From JAAZNO01 sp964508025 (GTDB lineage: Bacteria > Chloroflexota > Anaerolineae > B4-G1 > SLSP01): DNA of 64,000 nt. Every line of letters starts with the position of its first letter. The stretch's first letter is position 1. Made by a program: the position numbers and the translations under genes. A model generated the notes under the pieces. That model was not told the origin of the DNA. It was given only the letters and a program-made list of their open reading frames with translations, and made no database searches. The stretch is from the NCBI GenBank assembly GCA_964508025.1, contig CAZDSF010000011.1:1-64000 (forward strand), in the 5' to 3' direction. Positions 7,397 through 15,546 of the stretch are shown here, one piece after another.

Positions 7397-8101
7397 ATGA
7401 CTCGAAGAGCGCTTGCATGGATAGCATTGGTGATGTTGACGACGTTGTTGGCGGCCCCTTTGACCGGTTGCAACCGGTCTGCTGTTGGCGATGATGTGGC
7501 GAAACTGGAGCAACAGATGGCGCAGGAGGCGGAACAAAACACGGCGACGCAACCGCCGGCTCAACCGCCCGCGACTGAACCTGGCGTCCCCACGGAGACG
7601 ACTGAGCCGGCGACTGAACCGGCATCCCCACCGGCAACCGAGGCCCCGCCTGTGGCGACTGAGCAGCCGCCTGCTGATGCGCCGACGACGGCTCCGCCGC
7701 CCTCCGCCGAAACGCCGGCAGCTGCACCAGCGCCAGTGGTGACAGCGCCGGGTACCCACGTAGTGCAGGCGGGTGAGAACCTGTTCCGCATTGCGTTGCG
7801 TTACGGCGTCAGCGTGGATGCGTTGGCGCGGGCCAACAGTATCACCAATGCCGCCACGATCTACGTAGGACAGGTATTGACGATTCCGGGGGGCGCCGCC
7901 ACTCCTGGCACGCCTCCCAGCGAGCCGGTCACGCCGCCCAGCAGTGGCGCGGCCACGGTGCATGTCGTGCAGCCCGGCGAGAATCTGTTCCGCATCGCTT
8001 TGCGTTACGGGCTGGATTACCATGAGCTGGCCCGCTATAATGGGATTTCCAACCCCGCCATGGTCTACGTCGGGCAGCAGATCAAGATCCCTGCGCGGTA
8101 G
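7397..8101 (+). CDS. LysM-domain lipoprotein
   Basis: 234 residues. Signal peptide with lipobox LTGC near residue 25 for membrane anchoring, then a disordered Pro/Thr/Ala/Glu linker (about 45-115) and two LysM modules at about 120-165 and 188-233. Both modules share the core ENLFRIALRYG and end with YVGQ. LysM modules bind the GlcNAc backbone of peptidoglycan. No catalytic domain is visible, so this is likely an envelope anchoring or adaptor protein. AAAGGAG precedes the ATG and the promoter at 7336-7364 drives it. Confidence 0.9.
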   Translation: MTRRALAWIALVMLTTLLAAPLTGCNRSAVGDDVAKLEQQMAQEAEQNTATQPPAQPPATEPGVPTETTEPATEPASPPATEAPPVATEQPPADAPTTAPPPSAETPAAAPAPVVTAPGTHVVQAGENLFRIALRYGVSVDALARANSITNAATIYVGQVLTIPGGAATPGTPPSEPVTPPSSGAATVHVVQPGENLFRIALRYGLDYHELARYNGISNPAMVYVGQQIKIPAR

Positions 8102-8115
8102 ATTGCTGACGATTG

Positions 8116-8910
8116 ATGGCGGCTGTGGATACGATCTCCAGCCCCAGCAATGAGCGTGTACGACGGGTACAGGCGTTGTTGCGCAGTACCCGTCGTCGTT
8201 TGCGCGAGGGCCTCTTCATCGCCGAAGGGCTGCGGCTGGCGGGCGAAGCGGTAGCGGCTGAGCTGCCGCTGCTGTGGGCTTTCGTGGCTGCGGAATTCGC
8301 GGCTGATCCTCGCGGCGCGGCGCTGCTGGCGCTGTTGTCGGCGCGTCAGGTTCCCTGCTGGGAAGTAACGCCTCCGGTGATGGCGGCGCTCTCTGATACA
8401 GAAACGCCGCAAGGAATCGTGCTCGTCCTGCCGATTCCCAGGCTTGCGCCGCGCCCTGGTCTGGCATTGCTGCTCGATGGCATTCGTGATCCGGGGAACA
8501 TGGGGACGATCCTGCGCACGGCTTGGGCTGCCGGAGTGGGACAGGTGCTTGCGCTTCCAGGCTGCGCTGATTTTACCAGCCCGAAGGTGGTGCGCGCCGG
8601 CATGGGAGCGCATTTTTATGTGCCGGTGTTGCGCGCCAGCTGGGATGATGTGCCGCATCTGGCATCAGGCCCGTTCTGGCTGGCGGAGGCCTCGACGGCG
8701 GCGTTGCCTTACGATCACGTGGATTGGCGCGCAGCCGGGGGGCTGATCATCGGCGGGGAAGCAGAAGGCGCAGGCGCCGAGGCGCGCGCGCTCGCCGGCC
8801 CCCATCGCGTGACCATCCCCATGACCGCCGGGGTCGAGTCGCTCAACGCGGCGATTTCGGCGGCGGTGCTGCTCTTCGAGGCTGCGCGGCAGCGCTCGCG
8901 CGATAGTTGA
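8116..8910 (+). CDS. SpoU/TrmH-family RNA 2'-O-methyltransferase
   Basis: 264 residues of the SPOUT superfamily, transferring a methyl group from S-adenosylmethionine to a ribose 2'-OH in rRNA or tRNA. The N-terminal substrate-binding domain shows NERVRRVQALL and EGLFIAEGLRL. The knotted catalytic domain has motif 1 LDGIRDPGNMGTILRTA (about 117-133), motif 2 around IIGGEAEG and motif 3 IPMTAGVESLNAAISAA (about 236-252). The ATG at 8116 is preferred to an adjacent TTG. The gene follows the LysM gene by only 14 bases. The RNA target cannot be deduced. Confidence 0.9.
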   Translation: MAAVDTISSPSNERVRRVQALLRSTRRRLREGLFIAEGLRLAGEAVAAELPLLWAFVAAEFAADPRGAALLALLSARQVPCWEVTPPVMAALSDTETPQGIVLVLPIPRLAPRPGLALLLDGIRDPGNMGTILRTAWAAGVGQVLALPGCADFTSPKVVRAGMGAHFYVPVLRASWDDVPHLASGPFWLAEASTAALPYDHVDWRAAGGLIIGGEAEGAGAEARALAGPHRVTIPMTAGVESLNAAISAAVLLFEAARQRSRDS

Positions 8911-8971
8911 CCGTTGGGTTGGCGCTCTGCGGGGGCCAACATACGATTGACCAGGTGAAACGCTTGCAAGA

Positions 8972-10126
8972 ATGCTGATGCCGACTATTCCCTTTACACC
9001 GCCCCATGTCTCGGTGAATCGCGTGCGCATTGTGGATTTGCCCGGTTTGCCGTTGGATGCTGAAGTTCGCGCGCAGGCAGCGTACCATCTGCTATCGAAA
9101 GAGGCAGTGGTGCATTATGCGTTGGAGCAGGCATCGGCTCTGGGCTTGCCCGAAGCGCTGCTGCTGGATACGCCCGAAGCGCGCCGCGATATTCCTCTAT
9201 ATGTGGATACGGCATTGCGCGCCTCCGATGCTGTGGCGCGGGCGGCTGCTGCGCACATCGCTGTGCGGCTGGGACGCAACCTCGCATACATTCTGCTCAC
9301 ATTGCATCGGGGCGACGCTTGCAACCGCGCCGTGCGCCCCGATTGGACGGCTGCGGAGTGGGATTTCTGGGCGGGGATCCGCGCGCTCTGGTTGGGCGGC
9401 GGTGTGCTGAGCGGCATGTTGGGCGAGCGCGTGATTGCGCAGGCGCAAGCCTTGCTGACCGAACTGGGCTACGCGGATGTGTTACAGGTGGCGTTGTCAC
9501 CCTATCGCCGGGAGATGTCGCTGCTGGGGGCGGGGCGTTATGCGCCGGCAGAAGCTGCCGCTGTGCTGTGCTTCGATTTCGGGCAGACGATGGTCAAACG
9601 GGCGCGACTGCGGCTTCACGCGGGCGCAATCGCTGCATTGGAACCCCTTCCAGCGTTAGCGACGAACTGGATTTTTCACAATGATCCAACGGCGGCGCAG
9701 CGTTACAGCGGGGAGGAAGTGCTCGCCTTTGTTGCCGATCTATTTGCGCGCACACTTGAAGAGACCGGTGTCACAGAAGGCGATCTGATGGTGAGCATCG
9801 CCGCGTATGTGGATGGTGGGCGACTGTTGGGCAACGGCATCTATGCGCGCATGTCGGAGCTGGCGCCGGATGTGCGCCCGCTGTTGGCAGAAGCGGTGCG
9901 CGTTCGTTGCGGGCGCCCGGTGCGCGTTCACTTGATTCATGATGGCACAGCCGCAGCGGCTTTGCACGCGGGCGAAGCGCATGCGGCAGTTCTCGTCGCC
10001 GGTACAGCATTGGGCGTGGGATTTTGCCCTCCAGATGCTACAGATCTGCGTCCGCTACGTTTGGAATTGGGGTATAATAAGGATCGAGCCGGAGCTCAAA
10101 CGACAACACAACTTTCCGGAGAATGA
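8972..10126 (+). CDS. ROK-like ASKHA-fold protein, substrate unknown
   Basis: 384 residues with signs of the actin/hexokinase fold. LCFDFGQTMVKRA (about 203-215) fits a phosphate-1 loop, and HLIHDGTAAAALHAGEAHA followed by VAGTALGVGF (about 323-352) fits the catalytic Asp and adenosine-loop region of ROK sugar kinases or repressors. There is no helix-turn-helix at the N-terminus and no ROK zinc motif, so it may be a sugar kinase relative or a non-enzymatic member. No clear ribosome site supports the ATG at 8972 over that at 8978. The stop overlaps an ATGA at 10123, linking it with the membrane gene. Confidence 0.6.
   Translation: MLMPTIPFTPPHVSVNRVRIVDLPGLPLDAEVRAQAAYHLLSKEAVVHYALEQASALGLPEALLLDTPEARRDIPLYVDTALRASDAVARAAAAHIAVRLGRNLAYILLTLHRGDACNRAVRPDWTAAEWDFWAGIRALWLGGGVLSGMLGERVIAQAQALLTELGYADVLQVALSPYRREMSLLGAGRYAPAEAAAVLCFDFGQTMVKRARLRLHAGAIAALEPLPALATNWIFHNDPTAAQRYSGEEVLAFVADLFARTLEETGVTEGDLMVSIAAYVDGGRLLGNGIYARMSELAPDVRPLLAEAVRVRCGRPVRVHLIHDGTAAAALHAGEAHAAVLVAGTALGVGFCPPDATDLRPLRLELGYNKDRAGAQTTTQLSGE
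10073..10078 (+). promoter_or_regulatory. Consensus -10 box inside the 3' end of the ROK-like gene
   Basis: TATAAT in GGGGTATAATAAGG, about 50 bases before the next start codon. No good -35 match lies 16-18 bases upstream, so an internal promoter is only possible. Confidence 0.3.
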
Positions 10127-10128
10127 CA

Positions 10129-10830
10129 ATGCCCGTTCAAGTTGAGATTGCTCAAACCGTTTCCAACGTCCTCTATTTGCTTTTTGCGTGGGGCTTCTTC
10201 ATCGCAGTGATCCCTCGATATGCGGCCATGACCACAGAAAAAAAGCGCGCGGCATTCTGGGCTGTGGCGGCGTTGTTTGTGCTGGCTTTTGGAGACTCAT
10301 TCCATTTGGCGCCGCGTTTGGTGGAGGTGCCCGCGCGCTTGCTGGGGCAGCCGGTGGATATGGGCGGCTGGCTGGGCTTTGGCCTGGCGGCAAGTTCCTT
10401 CACCCTGGCACTCTTCTACTTTTTCCTTACCCTCTATGCCTGGCGGAAATTCCAACTGCCCTGGAACGTCTGGATGTGGTTTCTGGCAGCGATGTGTGTT
10501 GTGCGGAGCCTGTTGCTGCTATTCCCGCAGAATGCGTGGGGCTCAGAGGTTTTCACCCCCTGGCGCTACTACCGCAATATCCCCTTTGTTGTGCAAGGAG
10601 CCGGGGTGGTGTTGCTCTTCTGGCAGGCTGCGCGGCGCGTCCCGGCATTGCCGGCGCGCTTGTTGAACGGGATAGGTTGGAGCATCATTGTCTCTTTTGC
10701 CTGCTATACCGCGACGCTTGTGGGCGTGATCTGGTCGCCCTTGTGGGGCGTTTTCATGCTGCCCAAGAGCGTAGCGTACATCGTGTTGGTGTGGTTGTTA
10801 TTCCGGCTTGAATTCGCGCTCAAGACCTGA
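10129..10830 (+). CDS. Multi-pass membrane protein, family not recognised
   Basis: 233 residues with about six or seven hydrophobic segments (residues about 10-28, 40-58, 80-102, 112-130, 150-166, 178-200, 205-228), hence an integral membrane protein. I recognise no conserved catalytic motif. The ATG at 10129 is preferred because TCCGGAG is 7 bases upstream; an ATG at 10123 overlaps the previous stop and is too close to that site. It is probably co-transcribed with the ROK-like gene and the dehydrogenase gene that begins 8 bases past its stop. Confidence 0.75.
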   Translation: MPVQVEIAQTVSNVLYLLFAWGFFIAVIPRYAAMTTEKKRAAFWAVAALFVLAFGDSFHLAPRLVEVPARLLGQPVDMGGWLGFGLAASSFTLALFYFFLTLYAWRKFQLPWNVWMWFLAAMCVVRSLLLLFPQNAWGSEVFTPWRYYRNIPFVVQGAGVVLLFWQAARRVPALPARLLNGIGWSIIVSFACYTATLVGVIWSPLWGVFMLPKSVAYIVLVWLLFRLEFALKT

Positions 10831-10837
10831 GCTTGTC

Positions 10838-11839
10838 ATGCCGCTACATGTGCATCTGGTTGACGTGTTGTTGCTCGAACAGCAGGCGCAGTTCCGAGCG
10901 CAGCTTGCAGCCGATATCACGCTTACCTGGGGCCTCGATCCGCCCGATCCCGCGCGCTATGAGATACTTGTCGCCGGACGTCCCGCCCGCGCGCTGTTGG
11001 CTGCCAGCCCCTTGTTGCGCGCGTTGATCATTCCCTGGGCTGGTTTGCCGGAGACGACGCGTCAATTGCTGGCAGATTTTCCGCACCTGACGATCCACAA
11101 TCTGCATCATAACGCCGATTCCGCTGCCGAGATGGCGTTGGCGTTGCTTCTGGCGGCAGCCAAGGCGCTGGTGCCCTTTGATCGTGCATTGCGCGCCAAC
11201 GATTGGCGTCCCCGTTATGGGCCGAATCCGGCTGTGCCGCTGGTTGGACGTACCGCGTTGATTTTGGGCTTTGGCGCCATCGGCCGGCGTGTGGCGCAAT
11301 TCTGCGGCGGTCTGGGGATGGAAGTCCTGGCGGTGCGGCGACGCCTGCGACCGGAAGATGACCCCGCGCGGATTTTCACGCTGGAGGCATTGCCCGCGCT
11401 TCTGCCCCGCGCCGATGTGCTCATCATTGCGTTGCCGCTGACCCCGGAAACGGATGGCCTGCTCGGGGCGGCGGAACTCGCGCTGTTGCCGCCGCGTGCA
11501 ATTCTGGTGAATGTGGCGCGCGGCCCGATTGTGGAAGAGCGGGCGCTCTTTGAGGCGTTGGCTTGCGGGCGGCTGCACGCGGCTGGACTCGATGTGTGGT
11601 ATCAGTACCCGGCGGGGAAAGATGCCGGGTATGGGGCAGAGCGCCCTGCCGAAGCTACGCCGCCCTCGGCGTTTCCCTTTCAGCAGCTCGATAATGTGGT
11701 GTTGAGTCCCCACCGGGCTGGGGGCCTGGGCACTGTGGAAGTGGAGCAAGCGCGATTGGCGGCGCTGGCCGACATGCTCAATGCTGCAGCGCGCGGCGAG
11801 CCGCTGCCCAACCGCATTGATCTCGCAGCCGGGTATTGA
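10838..11839 (+). CDS. D-isomer-specific 2-hydroxyacid dehydrogenase family protein
   Basis: 333 residues, an NAD(P)-dependent oxidoreductase interconverting a 2-oxoacid and a D-2-hydroxyacid. The Rossmann domain has ILGFGAIGRRVA (about 147-158), followed by the family block VNVARGPIVEERAL with catalytic Arg and the catalytic His in LSPHRAGG (about 290). The usual catalytic Glu neighbourhood after LDVW is altered (YQYPAGKDAGYG), so the substrate may be atypical. The C-terminal RANRIDL-like end (LPNRIDLAAGY) is a family hallmark. ATG 10838 is chosen over a TTG at 10808 that lies inside the preceding gene. Confidence 0.85.
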   Translation: MPLHVHLVDVLLLEQQAQFRAQLAADITLTWGLDPPDPARYEILVAGRPARALLAASPLLRALIIPWAGLPETTRQLLADFPHLTIHNLHHNADSAAEMALALLLAAAKALVPFDRALRANDWRPRYGPNPAVPLVGRTALILGFGAIGRRVAQFCGGLGMEVLAVRRRLRPEDDPARIFTLEALPALLPRADVLIIALPLTPETDGLLGAAELALLPPRAILVNVARGPIVEERALFEALACGRLHAAGLDVWYQYPAGKDAGYGAERPAEATPPSAFPFQQLDNVVLSPHRAGGLGTVEVEQARLAALADMLNAAARGEPLPNRIDLAAGY

Positions 11840-11871
11840 AAGATCAAAATCAAACTTTTGGGAGCGCAAAC

Positions 11872-12570
11872 ATGTTATGGGAAAGCATGAGTTGGATGGA
11901 TGTTGAAGCGTATCTGAAGCACGATGATCGCGTGGTGTTCATCACCGGTTGCGTGGAGCAGCACAGTTATCTCAGCCTGCTCACCGATGTGACCGTGCCC
12001 TTGGCGCTGGCGCGGGCTGTGTGTGAGCCGCGCGGCATTCCTATCGCGCCGCCGCTGGCGTTCGGCATCACACCCTATTTGACGGCTTTTCCGGGCACGT
12101 TGAGCGTGCGCGTGGAAACTTTTGCGGCGGTGGTGCGGGATGTGCTGGAGGGATTGTTGGCTCAAGGCTTCCGGCGTATTCTGGTGAGCAATGGGCATGG
12201 CGGCAATACGGGGACGCTCTACGCCTTGATGGGTGAGATTGCCGGCGCGCATCCCGAAGCGCTGTTGCGCGGCTTTGAGTGGTGGACCGATCCGCGTGTG
12301 GAAGCCTACGCGGCTTCGACGGGGCTGACGCCCACCCATGCCAACTGGCTGGAGAATTTCCCCAATCTCACGCGCGTTGGCCCGGTTCCAACCGGAGAAA
12401 AGCCCTTGCTGGATATTCCGCGCGGCGCTTCTCCCGCTGCGGCGCGCGCGTTGTTGCAGGATGGGTCGTTTGGCGGCCCCTGGGAGGCTTCGGATGCTGT
12501 GATGGCGGGCCTTTTCGACGCGGCGGTGGCGGCGATGGAGACTGCCTTGGATAGCTTGGAAAGCGAATAG
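11872..12570 (+). CDS. Creatininase-family amidohydrolase
   Basis: 232 residues. The creatininase fold binds two metals, and its key ligands are visible: CVEQHSYLSLLTDV (Glu-x-His with a Asp 8 residues later, about 21-33) and SNGHGGNTGT (about 113-122). Characterised relatives cleave cyclic amides or formamides (creatinine, mycofactocin precursor, FAPy). Here the EQHG motif reads EQHS, so specificity is open. GGGAG lies 8 bases upstream of the ATG at 11872; a TTG at 11836 overlapping the dehydrogenase is less likely. The tight spacing suggests a shared operon. Confidence 0.83.
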   Translation: MLWESMSWMDVEAYLKHDDRVVFITGCVEQHSYLSLLTDVTVPLALARAVCEPRGIPIAPPLAFGITPYLTAFPGTLSVRVETFAAVVRDVLEGLLAQGFRRILVSNGHGGNTGTLYALMGEIAGAHPEALLRGFEWWTDPRVEAYAASTGLTPTHANWLENFPNLTRVGPVPTGEKPLLDIPRGASPAAARALLQDGSFGGPWEASDAVMAGLFDAAVAAMETALDSLESE

Positions 12571-12591
12571 CCGGTAGCCATTGTGTCTGCG

Positions 12592-12621
12592 CTGTTACTC
12601 GCAAGGGTTCTGTGCTACAAT
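12592..12621 (+). promoter_or_regulatory. Weak extended -10 promoter before the mutarotase-like gene
   Basis: CTGTTA (12592-12597), 18-base spacer, TGC TACAAT with the -10 at 12616-12621. The -10 with its TG extension is convincing, the -35 is poor. Confidence 0.45.
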
Positions 12622-12681
12622 GCGGATTCAGGGGCGTTGTGCAAGTGATTCGCTGATTCGACGATTTTGGGGAGGCCATGG

Positions 12682-13575
12682 ATGGAAAAAGTAGCATACA
12701 GAGGTTGGGAAAACTGCATTCGGCTTTCAAATGGTATTATTGAGCTCCTTGTGACCACGGATGTTGGCCCGCGCATCATTCGCTTCGGCTTTGTCGGCGC
12801 GGATAACGAATTCGCGGAATACGAAGAGTGGTGGGGCAAGACCGGCGGTGAGGAGTGGCGCAACTACGGCGGGCATCGTCTCTGGCACGCGCCGGAACAT
12901 CAGCCGCGCACCTATGCGCCCGACAACGATCCGGTTGCGGTCGAGGATCATGGGGCCTTCGTGCGTTTCATCCAGCCGGTGGAAGCGAGCACGGGTATCC
13001 AGAAGGAAATGGATATTACCCTTGCGTCCGACGCCGCCCGCGTAAAGATCGTGCATCGTTTGCGCAACACCACTTTGTGGGATCTGACGCTGGCGCCCTG
13101 GGCGCTCTCGGTGATGGCGCCGGGCGGCACGGCGATCATTCCCTTGCCTCCGCACGGCAGCCATGAAGGGAATCTGCTTCCCGCCGGAACCCTGGCGCTC
13201 TGGCCCTATACCGATCTGGCGGACCCGCGTTGGACGTGGGGCACGGATTATGTGCTCCTGCGCCAGGATCCACAGGCAACCACGCCGCAGAAAATCGGGA
13301 CGATGGCTCACAAGGGTTGGATCGCTTATGCGCGCAATGGACACCTGTTTGTGACCATCGTTGCGCCGCAACCGGGCTTGCCGTACCCTGATTTGGGCAG
13401 CGCGGTGGAGAGTTTCACCAATGCGCGGATGCTGGAAATCGAGACGCTGGGGCCGCTCGCGGTGTTGGCGGCTGGCGCTGCGGTAGAACACGTCGTGGAG
13501 TGGGCGCTCTTTGATGGTGTTGCTGCCCCTTCCTGCGATGCTGATGTGGCTGCCATTCCGGGCCTATCGGCCTGA
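12682..13575 (+). CDS. DUF4380 / galactose-mutarotase-like protein
   Basis: 297 residues rich in beta strands. Features such as WENCIRLSNGIIELLVTTDV, DVGPRIIRFGF, GGHRLWHAPE and a C-terminal EHVVEWALF match the mutarotase-like DUF4380 family, which has the fold of aldose-1-epimerases. No enzyme activity is established for the family. The ATG at 12682 has GGGGAGG 8 bases upstream. It follows the creatininase gene by 111 bases with its own possible promoter. Confidence 0.75.
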   Translation: MEKVAYRGWENCIRLSNGIIELLVTTDVGPRIIRFGFVGADNEFAEYEEWWGKTGGEEWRNYGGHRLWHAPEHQPRTYAPDNDPVAVEDHGAFVRFIQPVEASTGIQKEMDITLASDAARVKIVHRLRNTTLWDLTLAPWALSVMAPGGTAIIPLPPHGSHEGNLLPAGTLALWPYTDLADPRWTWGTDYVLLRQDPQATTPQKIGTMAHKGWIAYARNGHLFVTIVAPQPGLPYPDLGSAVESFTNARMLEIETLGPLAVLAAGAAVEHVVEWALFDGVAAPSCDADVAAIPGLSA

Positions 13576-13632
13576 GACTCTCAGCACCTTGCGGTACAGC
13601 TCCATGGATGAAAACAGTTCGTAGAGCGTAGA

Positions 13633-13687
13633 GAGCAGTGAGCAGAATACAGTTCGCTGTATCCAAACTGCTTACTCCTCACTGCTC
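13633..13687 (+). promoter_or_regulatory. Nested hairpin in the leader of the AIM24-family gene
   Basis: Outer stem GAGCAGTGAG (13633-13642) / CTCACTGCTC (13678-13687). Inside it is ATACAG (13647-13652) - TTCG - CTGTAT (13657-13662) with a stable UUCG-type tetraloop. It lies 36 bases before the ATG at 13723. It may be a terminator-like or regulatory leader structure; no U run follows. Confidence 0.4.
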
Positions 13688-13722
13688 ACCCATTACTATA
13701 CTATTTTAGGAGGAGGGAAACG

Positions 13723-14406
13723 ATGCGTTACGAGATTCACGGTACAGTGATGCAATCGGTGGATGTCTATCTCACGCGCGGGGAATCGGTCTACACCGAA
13801 TCCGGCGGGATGGCGTGGATGGCCGGCAACATTGAGATGACGACCAACACCAAAGGCGGTGTTTTGGCGGGGTTGGGGCGTAAGCTCGCCGGCGAATCTT
13901 TCTTTATGACCACGTACACCTGCCAGGGCGATCAAGGGTTGGTGGTCTTCACCCCAGAGGCGCCCGGCAAAGTGTTGCCCCTGGAACTGCAGGCGGGGCA
14001 ATCCGTCATCGCGGAGAAGGATGCGTTCATGTTCGCCGAGAGCTCGGTGAGCCTGGAAATGCACTTCAAACGGAAGTTGGGTGCGGGGTTCTTCGGCGGC
14101 GAGGGTTTCATCCTGCAAAAGATTACCGGCCCCGGCAAGGTCTTCCTTGAAATTCCGGGCGAGGTGCGTGAGTACAACTTGCAGCCCGGCTATGTGCTCA
14201 AGGTGGATCCGGGGCATATCGCGGCGTTTGAGCCTTCGGTGAGCTACGATATCGCCACTGTGAAGGGGGTTGCCAATGTGCTCTTCTCCGGCGAAGGGTT
14301 GTTCCTGGCAACGCTCACCGGCCCAGGGCGCGTGTGGCTTCAGAGTATGCCGCTTTCCAATCTAGCCGCCAAATTGGCGCGTTTCCTGCCCACCAAGAGC
14401 GGCTAA
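13723..14406 (+). CDS. TIGR00266/AIM24-family protein
   Basis: 227 residues of the AIM24 (TIGR00266) family, a beta-rich tryptophan-RNA-binding-attenuator-like fold. Conserved glycine-rich blocks are present: LAGESFFMTTY (about 55-65), RKLGAGFFGGEGFILQKI (about 111-128) and LFSGEGLFLATLTGPG (about 187-202). Biochemical function in bacteria is not established; membrane association has been suggested for homologues. A strong AGGAGGAGGG site precedes the ATG. A longer paralogue lies at 58336. Confidence 0.88.
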   Translation: MRYEIHGTVMQSVDVYLTRGESVYTESGGMAWMAGNIEMTTNTKGGVLAGLGRKLAGESFFMTTYTCQGDQGLVVFTPEAPGKVLPLELQAGQSVIAEKDAFMFAESSVSLEMHFKRKLGAGFFGGEGFILQKITGPGKVFLEIPGEVREYNLQPGYVLKVDPGHIAAFEPSVSYDIATVKGVANVLFSGEGLFLATLTGPGRVWLQSMPLSNLAAKLARFLPTKSG

Positions 14407-14428
14407 TTGCCGAGAGGGCGTTTTGCAT

Positions 14429-14457
14429 GTGTGCGCGCTGCCCGGCAGCGCGCACAC
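14429..14457 (+). terminator. Strong hairpin after the AIM24 gene
   Basis: Perfect 13-base stem GTGTGCGCGCTGC / GCAGCGCGCACAC with a 3-base loop (CCG), 23 bases past the stop codon. The following GCTTCTTTAG is only moderately T-rich. Confidence 0.7.
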
Positions 14458-14489
14458 GCTTCTTTAGTAGGCTTTCAGGAGATAGGGTA

Positions 14490-15386
14490 ATGCGCGCCAA
14501 TGGAGTTCCTGTACCGATCCTCAATGTAAAATTGCCTCCGCAGTTGGTGCTTGTCATTGGTGTGTTGGCGACTTCTACCGCAAGCACCTTCATTCGCCTG
14601 GCGCAAGCCGAACTTCACTCGTTGGCGGTGGCTGCATGGCGGTTGACGTTCGCCTCGGTGCTGCTGGCGCCCTTTGCGCTGGCGTGGCGGCGAGCGGAGT
14701 TGCGCTCCTTCAGCCGCCGCGAATGGGGGCTGGCGTTGGCTTCGGGCGCACTGCTGGCGGTGCACTTCGCTACCTGGATCGCTTCGCTAGCGCTGACCTC
14801 TGTGGTTGCATCGGTGGTGTTGGTGGCGATGGCGCCGCTGTTCGTGGGCATCATCGCCCATGTGGTGCTGCATGAACCGCTGACCCGTCCCACAATTCTA
14901 GGGTTGGCGTTGGCGCTTATTGGCTCAGCCGTCATCGGCGTGGGAGATCTGAACGTGGGCGCGCATCGTCTGCAAGGCGATCTGCTGGCGCTGATCGGCG
15001 CGCTTACAGTCGCCGGGTATTTCCTCATTGGGCGGGCGTTGCGGGTGCGATTATCGCTGCTGGGCTATGTGTTCCCGGTTTATGCTACGGCAGCGGCGGT
15101 ATTGATGGGGATTGCGGTGATCGCGCGCGCGCCGTTGGCCGGCTATCGTCCGGTGATGTGGCTGTGGTTGCTGCTACTGGCGCTCTTTCCGCAGATCATC
15201 GGACATTCATCGCTGAATTGGTCGTTGCGACATTTGCCCGTCACTTATGTTTCGCTGGCGGTGTTGGCGGAACCCATCGGCTCGGCGCTGCTGGCGTGGC
15301 TGGTCCTGGCAGAATCGCCGGGATTGCCGGCTATCATCGGCGGGCTGTTGATCCTGTGTGGATTGTTGATCGCGGGGCGCAGATAG
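14490..15386 (+). CDS. EamA-domain drug/metabolite transporter (DMT) superfamily
   Basis: 298 residues with about ten membrane helices in two EamA repeats (about 20-150 and 165-298). The second repeat ends with the typical YVSLAVLAEPIGSALLAWLVL segment. It is expected to be a small-molecule exporter or importer in the cytoplasmic membrane; substrate unknown. The start at 14490 is chosen for the AGGAG 8 bases upstream. The open frame extends further back to 14334, but that runs through the terminator and into the preceding gene. Confidence 0.88.
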   Translation: MRANGVPVPILNVKLPPQLVLVIGVLATSTASTFIRLAQAELHSLAVAAWRLTFASVLLAPFALAWRRAELRSFSRREWGLALASGALLAVHFATWIASLALTSVVASVVLVAMAPLFVGIIAHVVLHEPLTRPTILGLALALIGSAVIGVGDLNVGAHRLQGDLLALIGALTVAGYFLIGRALRVRLSLLGYVFPVYATAAAVLMGIAVIARAPLAGYRPVMWLWLLLLALFPQIIGHSSLNWSLRHLPVTYVSLAVLAEPIGSALLAWLVLAESPGLPAIIGGLLILCGLLIAGRR

Positions 15387-15546
15387 CTTACAGGTTGAGG
15401 AGCAAGGTGGAAGACTCGAGGCTGAACCTTTTGCTGTTTGGAAAGGTTTTCTTAATATGGACTTGTGGACTTATGGGCTTATGGAAGGATTTCTGCGGCG
15501 GCGCGAAACGCTGTTGTAGGCTCTAGCTGAAAATATGGAGGATGCG
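15387..15546. repeat. Word-like leader region before moxR
   Basis: 160 bases without a gene. It contains a near-repeat of ATGGACTTGTGGACTTATGGG and a weak promoter-like pair, TTGCTG (15431-15436), 16 bases, TAATAT (15453-15458). I see no stable hairpin. Confidence 0.35.

Noticed and set aside
14334..15386. Longer DMT transporter starting at 14334
   Set aside because: The extension runs through the AIM24 gene and its terminator. The start at 14490 has a ribosome site.
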